DNA of 5,668 bases from JAVBOF01 sp031550915. Its GTDB lineage: Bacteria > Bacillota > Clostridia > Christensenellales > MGBC116941. A model generated the notes under the pieces. That model was given only the letters and a program-made list of their open reading frames with translations, made no database searches and was not told the origin of the DNA. Shown here piece by piece: positions 5,314 to 5,668 of this stretch. Made by a program: the position numbers and the translations under genes. The stretch spans positions 1-5,668 of the forward strand of contig JAVBOF010000118.1 of assembly GCA_031550915.1 (NCBI GenBank). The letters run 5' to 3'. The stretch's first letter is position 1; each line of letters opens with the position of its first letter.

Positions 5314-5340
5314 ATGAGGTAGAATATTATTCAGTTTTAT

Positions 5341-5377
5341 GAATCCTATGCACGTTAGGATTCGAACAACCTAACAC
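5341..5377 (-). pseudogene. Degenerate tRNA 3'-half-like segment joined to the tRNA 5' half
   Basis: After the anticodon loop at 5378-5384 the minus strand reads GTGTTAGGTTGTTCGAATCC and onward. It contains the T-loop motif TTCGAAT and a possible T-stem strand CCTAA but has an apparent 3-nt insertion, no matching anticodon stem (ACAGA against GTGTT) and no acceptor match or CCA. It cannot complete a tRNA with 5385-5416. Two hairpins compete here on the minus strand: GTTAGG/CCTAAC (plus-strand 5354-5359 and 5370-5375) and the 8-bp GAATCCTA/TAGGATTC (5341-5348 and 5356-5363). It is probably the element-borne 3' half, decayed. Confidence 0.55.
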
Positions 5378-5384
5378 GTCGGAG
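5378..5384. other. Attachment core, right site (gtcggag)
   Basis: This is the junction between the inserted DNA (to the left) and the resident tRNA 5' half (to the right). Joining it to the core at 451-457 restores a complete tRNA; joining it to 5275-5281 does not, because the anticodon stem then mismatches at three of five positions. Confidence 0.75.
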
Positions 5385-5416
5385 TCTGTTGCGCTATCAA
5401 GCTGCGTCACGGGTAC
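5385..5416 (-). pseudogene. tRNA-Arg(CCG) 5' half, split at the anticodon loop
   Basis: On the minus strand this gives acceptor strand GTACCCG, the D arm and anticodon-stem strand ACAGA, ending at the shared loop. All acceptor and anticodon-stem positions pair with the half at 413-457. The D arm already shows damage: the first D-stem pair is A-C, and the loop reads AGCTTGATA instead of the conserved AGCTGGATA, losing one G of the invariant GG. This agrees with loss of selection after the split. The strong promoter just upstream (5437-5465) marks it as the original gene start. Confidence 0.88.
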
Positions 5417-5436
5417 CGTTTTAATAAACAATGCCT

Positions 5437-5465
5437 ATTATACATTTTTTTGTATGCTTTTTCAA
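5437..5465 (-). promoter_or_regulatory. Strong sigma70/sigma-A promoter of the tRNA-Arg locus
   Basis: On the minus strand TTGAAA (5460-5465), a 17-bp spacer and a perfect TATAAT (5437-5442) precede the tRNA 5' half; transcription should begin about 14 nt before 5416. With no clear terminator before 5237, the same transcript would run through the broken half and the hairpin segment into the intact tRNA. A small palindrome, ctgcatttgcag (5472-5483), lies just upstream of the -35. Confidence 0.8.
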
Positions 5466-5554
5466 GAGTTTCTGCATTTGCAGGAGTATTCAAACGTCCG
5501 TGCTAAACATAAATCAAGTGATGGAGACTATCTAATCCCGAATCGCCAATTATA

Positions 5555-5668
5555 TTACCCTTCCTTCTTGATATTTGCGCTGAATATCTTGCCCTGGAAC
5601 TTACTTGTTTTTACCGCGTATTCGTCCGAAACGGCGGTGGCGCGCTGCATGCCCACGTCCGCGGTCTC
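5555..5668 (-). CDS. C-terminal end of a probable sulfatase, truncated by window
   Basis: The minus strand is open from the window edge to a TAA at 5555-5557, giving 37 residues that include VGMQRATAVSDEY and KFQGKIFSANIKKEG. The pattern (acidic G.., 'T.V.DEY', then 'KF.GKI....I') resembles the C-terminus of arylsulfatase-family enzymes, which hydrolyse sulfate esters. Only the last segment is visible and none of the catalytic region, so this is a resemblance rather than an identification. It is likely chromosomal flank outside the insertion. Confidence 0.5.
   Translation of the reverse strand, partial: ETADVGMQRATAVSDEYAVKTSKFQGKIFSANIKKEG

Noticed and set aside
1..5668. CRISPR array or insertion sequence
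   Set aside because: No regularly spaced repeats and no transposase gene or terminal inverted repeats were seen.

Overview
The window looks like a piece of a Firmicutes (probably Clostridia-type) chromosome. The reasons are strong GGAGG ribosome binding sites, a Clostridia-style tyrosine recombinase tail, sigma-A type promoters, and a type I restriction-modification (R-M) locus of the kind common in that group. No species can be assigned from the sequence alone. Nearly everything in it is accessory DNA sitting in a tRNA-Arg(CCG) gene.

Layout, left to right. Bases 1-257 are the 3' end of a tyrosine recombinase gene, presumably the right end of a neighbouring element (A). It is followed by phased TTAGCA repeats, a minus-strand terminator, and the 3' half of a tRNA-Arg(CCG) gene that stops exactly at the anticodon loop (413-457, minus). 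A second element (B) starts at 458. Its left arm (458-660) holds direct repeats and a terminator hairpin but no gene. A minus-strand DUF4143-type AAA ATPase gene follows (661-1875). After a gene-free stretch of about 520 bp comes a plus-strand operon of four tightly overlapping genes: a Phd/YefM-like small protein, hsdM, a half-length hsdS, and a short ORF that runs into a relic of a second integrase tail. A second copy of the repeat/terminator/att region leads to a complete tRNA-Arg(CCG) (5237-5313, minus). Next come a broken tRNA 3'-half-like hairpin segment, the 5' half of a tRNA-Arg(CCG) (5385-5416, minus) and its strong promoter (5437-5465). The window ends in the 3' end of a probable sulfatase gene (5555-5668, minus).

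The key structural result is that the tRNA half at 413-457 and the half at 5385-5416 fit together. Joined at the shared anticodon loop (CTCCGAC), they give a 77-nt tRNA-Arg with a perfect acceptor stem and a perfect anticodon stem. So 458-5384 (4,927 bp) reads as an insertion that split the resident tRNA-Arg(CCG). The insertion carries a different, intact tRNA-Arg(CCG), placed where the resident tRNA promoter can still transcribe it.

The cargo is a methylation module without a visible restriction subunit. HsdM is full length with intact catalytic motifs. HsdS has one target-recognition domain and appears to lack much of the usual conserved helix. hsdR is absent. The small ORF after hsdS ends in an out-of-frame integrase tail, so a deletion there may have removed hsdR and the element's own integrase together. 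The Phd-like first gene, two palindromes placed inside two candidate promoter spacers, and the stop/start overlaps suggest one autoregulated transcript. This part is inference.
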